Below are positions 4,702-5,315 of a stretch of DNA of 5,315 bases, one piece after another (the first letter of the stretch is position 1; every line of letters begins with the position of its first letter). Under the pieces are notes generated by a model. It saw only the letters and a program-made list of their open reading frames with translations. It was not told where the DNA came from and did no database searches. Made by a program: the position numbers and the translations under genes. Source of the stretch: Verrucomicrobiales bacterium (GTDB taxonomy: Bacteria; Verrucomicrobiota; Verrucomicrobiia; Verrucomicrobiales; V1-33); NCBI GenBank assembly GCA_028293305.1, contig JAQGPD010000553.1, positions 1-5,315 on the forward strand, in the 5' to 3' direction.

Positions 4702-5315
4702 CTATTCCAACAATTCCTTCAACTGGTCGCGGCTGACCTGGATGACCCAGTTTTCGATGCCGGTGATGGCGTCTTTTTCGTCCCAGCTGCGTTCGACGCG
4801 GCATTGGACGATGGTTTCCGCGTGGCCGGCCATGGTGGGGAGTCGGTCCTCCGGGAAGGCCATGACGAGTTGCAGGCCGAAGTTCCGGGCGAGGGCGAGG
4901 CAGTCGTCGATGCGGTCGCCTGACAACTTTGAAAACGCCTCGTCCATGACCACGAGTCCGAGATTCATCTGTGGCTGGCGGCTGCCCTGGTCATAAACCC
5001 GGCGGAAAGCCGCAAGGGTCGCGACAAAAAACGGCGCCTGGTTTTCGCCGCCGCTTTGTTTTTTGGCGATCTTGTCGAGGTCCGCTGCTGCGGATTCGCC
5101 ACGGCCCGCGTGGTGGGCCATCATGCGCCAGCGGTGGTAATAACGATAATCCAAAGCCCGCTGCGCGCGCGTATCGCCGCCCTGCTCCGCCGCCTCGATG
5201 GCGGCCATCAGTTCCGATTTCGCCTGCTCGATCTCGGCGGAGGCGGCGGCGTTGAAAAGCCCCATGTCCGCACCCGTGGGCAGTCCCTTGTCCACCAAAG
5301 TCCAGATGGCGGTGT
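4702..5315 (-). CDS. SbcC/MukB-like SMC ATPase, C-terminal part (JetC/COG4913-like), cut by window edge
   Basis: The visible ~204 residues are the C-terminal ATPase head of an SMC-like protein; the frame runs open past the right edge, where a full protein of this family would carry a Walker A head and long coiled coils. Counting from the TTG at 5298 as residue 1, a helical stretch (17-48) is followed by the ABC signature SGGENQ (82-87), a Walker B LGLVVMDE (113-120) with catalytic Glu120, a D-loop-like FSKLSGDR (122-129), and the end GLQLVMAFPEDRLPTM (141-156). The SGGENQAPFF plus DEAFSKL pairing is typical of JetC of Wadjet, the MukB-like motor that with JetA, JetB and the nuclease JetD cuts small circular plasmids. 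Related MksF-like and uncharacterised COG4913 proteins remain possible. No JetD follows: a terminator comes 36 bases after the stop. The SMC-type ATPase call is firm; Wadjet membership is inference. Confidence 0.85.
   Translation of the reverse strand, partial: TAIWTLVDKGLPTGADMGLFNAAASAEIEQAKSELMAAIEAAEQGGDTRAQRALDYRYYHRWRMMAHHAGRGESAAADLDKIAKKQSGGENQAPFFVATLAAFRRVYDQGSRQPQMNLGLVVMDEAFSKLSGDRIDDCLALARNFGLQLVMAFPEDRLPTMAGHAETIVQCRVERSWDEKDAITGIENWVIQVSRDQLKELLE

Overview
The window looks like a piece of a free-living bacterial chromosome with fairly high GC. Genes mostly lack obvious Shine-Dalgarno sequences, intergenic hairpin repeats are present, and there is a TIGR02574-type antitoxin. Together these suggest Verrucomicrobiota or a related PVC lineage. 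This is inference only: no phylogenetic marker is present apart from one tRNA.

Layout: (1) 32-985 (+): a diacylglycerol-kinase-family lipid kinase whose frame stays open to the left edge, so its start may lie outside the window. (2) 986-1440: no gene. It holds a cluster of short hairpins (about 1096-1122, 1145-1197, 1222-1249), one of which resembles a REP element, and the terminator of the next gene. (3) 1441-1530 (-): tRNA-Ser with anticodon CGA and encoded CCA, followed by a clear intrinsic terminator at 1395-1427. (4) 1531-1744: no gene, two hairpins. (5) 1745-3815 (-): the agmatine-to-putrescine pair. aguB (N-carbamoylputrescine amidohydrolase) is transcribed first and aguA (agmatine deiminase) second, with a terminator-like hairpin between them. 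(6) 3816-3985: leader/promoter region of aguBA, containing interleaved perfect inverted repeats that can form alternative pairings. (7) 3986-4491 (-): a two-gene toxin-antitoxin module (TIGR02574-type antitoxin, then RelE/ParE toxin), translationally coupled through ATGA and visibly more AT-rich than its surroundings. (8) 4492-4701: no gene; two imperfect inverted repeats and a terminator. (9) 4702-right edge (-): the C-terminal ATPase end of an SbcC/MukB-like SMC protein, most like JetC of Wadjet plasmid-defence systems; the rest lies beyond the window.

How the genes relate: AguA turns agmatine into N-carbamoylputrescine, and AguB turns that into putrescine, so the pair completes the arginine-decarboxylase route to polyamines. 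The SMC-like gene and the toxin-antitoxin pair form an accessory, possibly defence-related edge next to these core metabolic genes. No jetD-like gene follows the SMC gene; a terminator and then the toxin-antitoxin module take that place. This is the most interesting accessory feature in the window.
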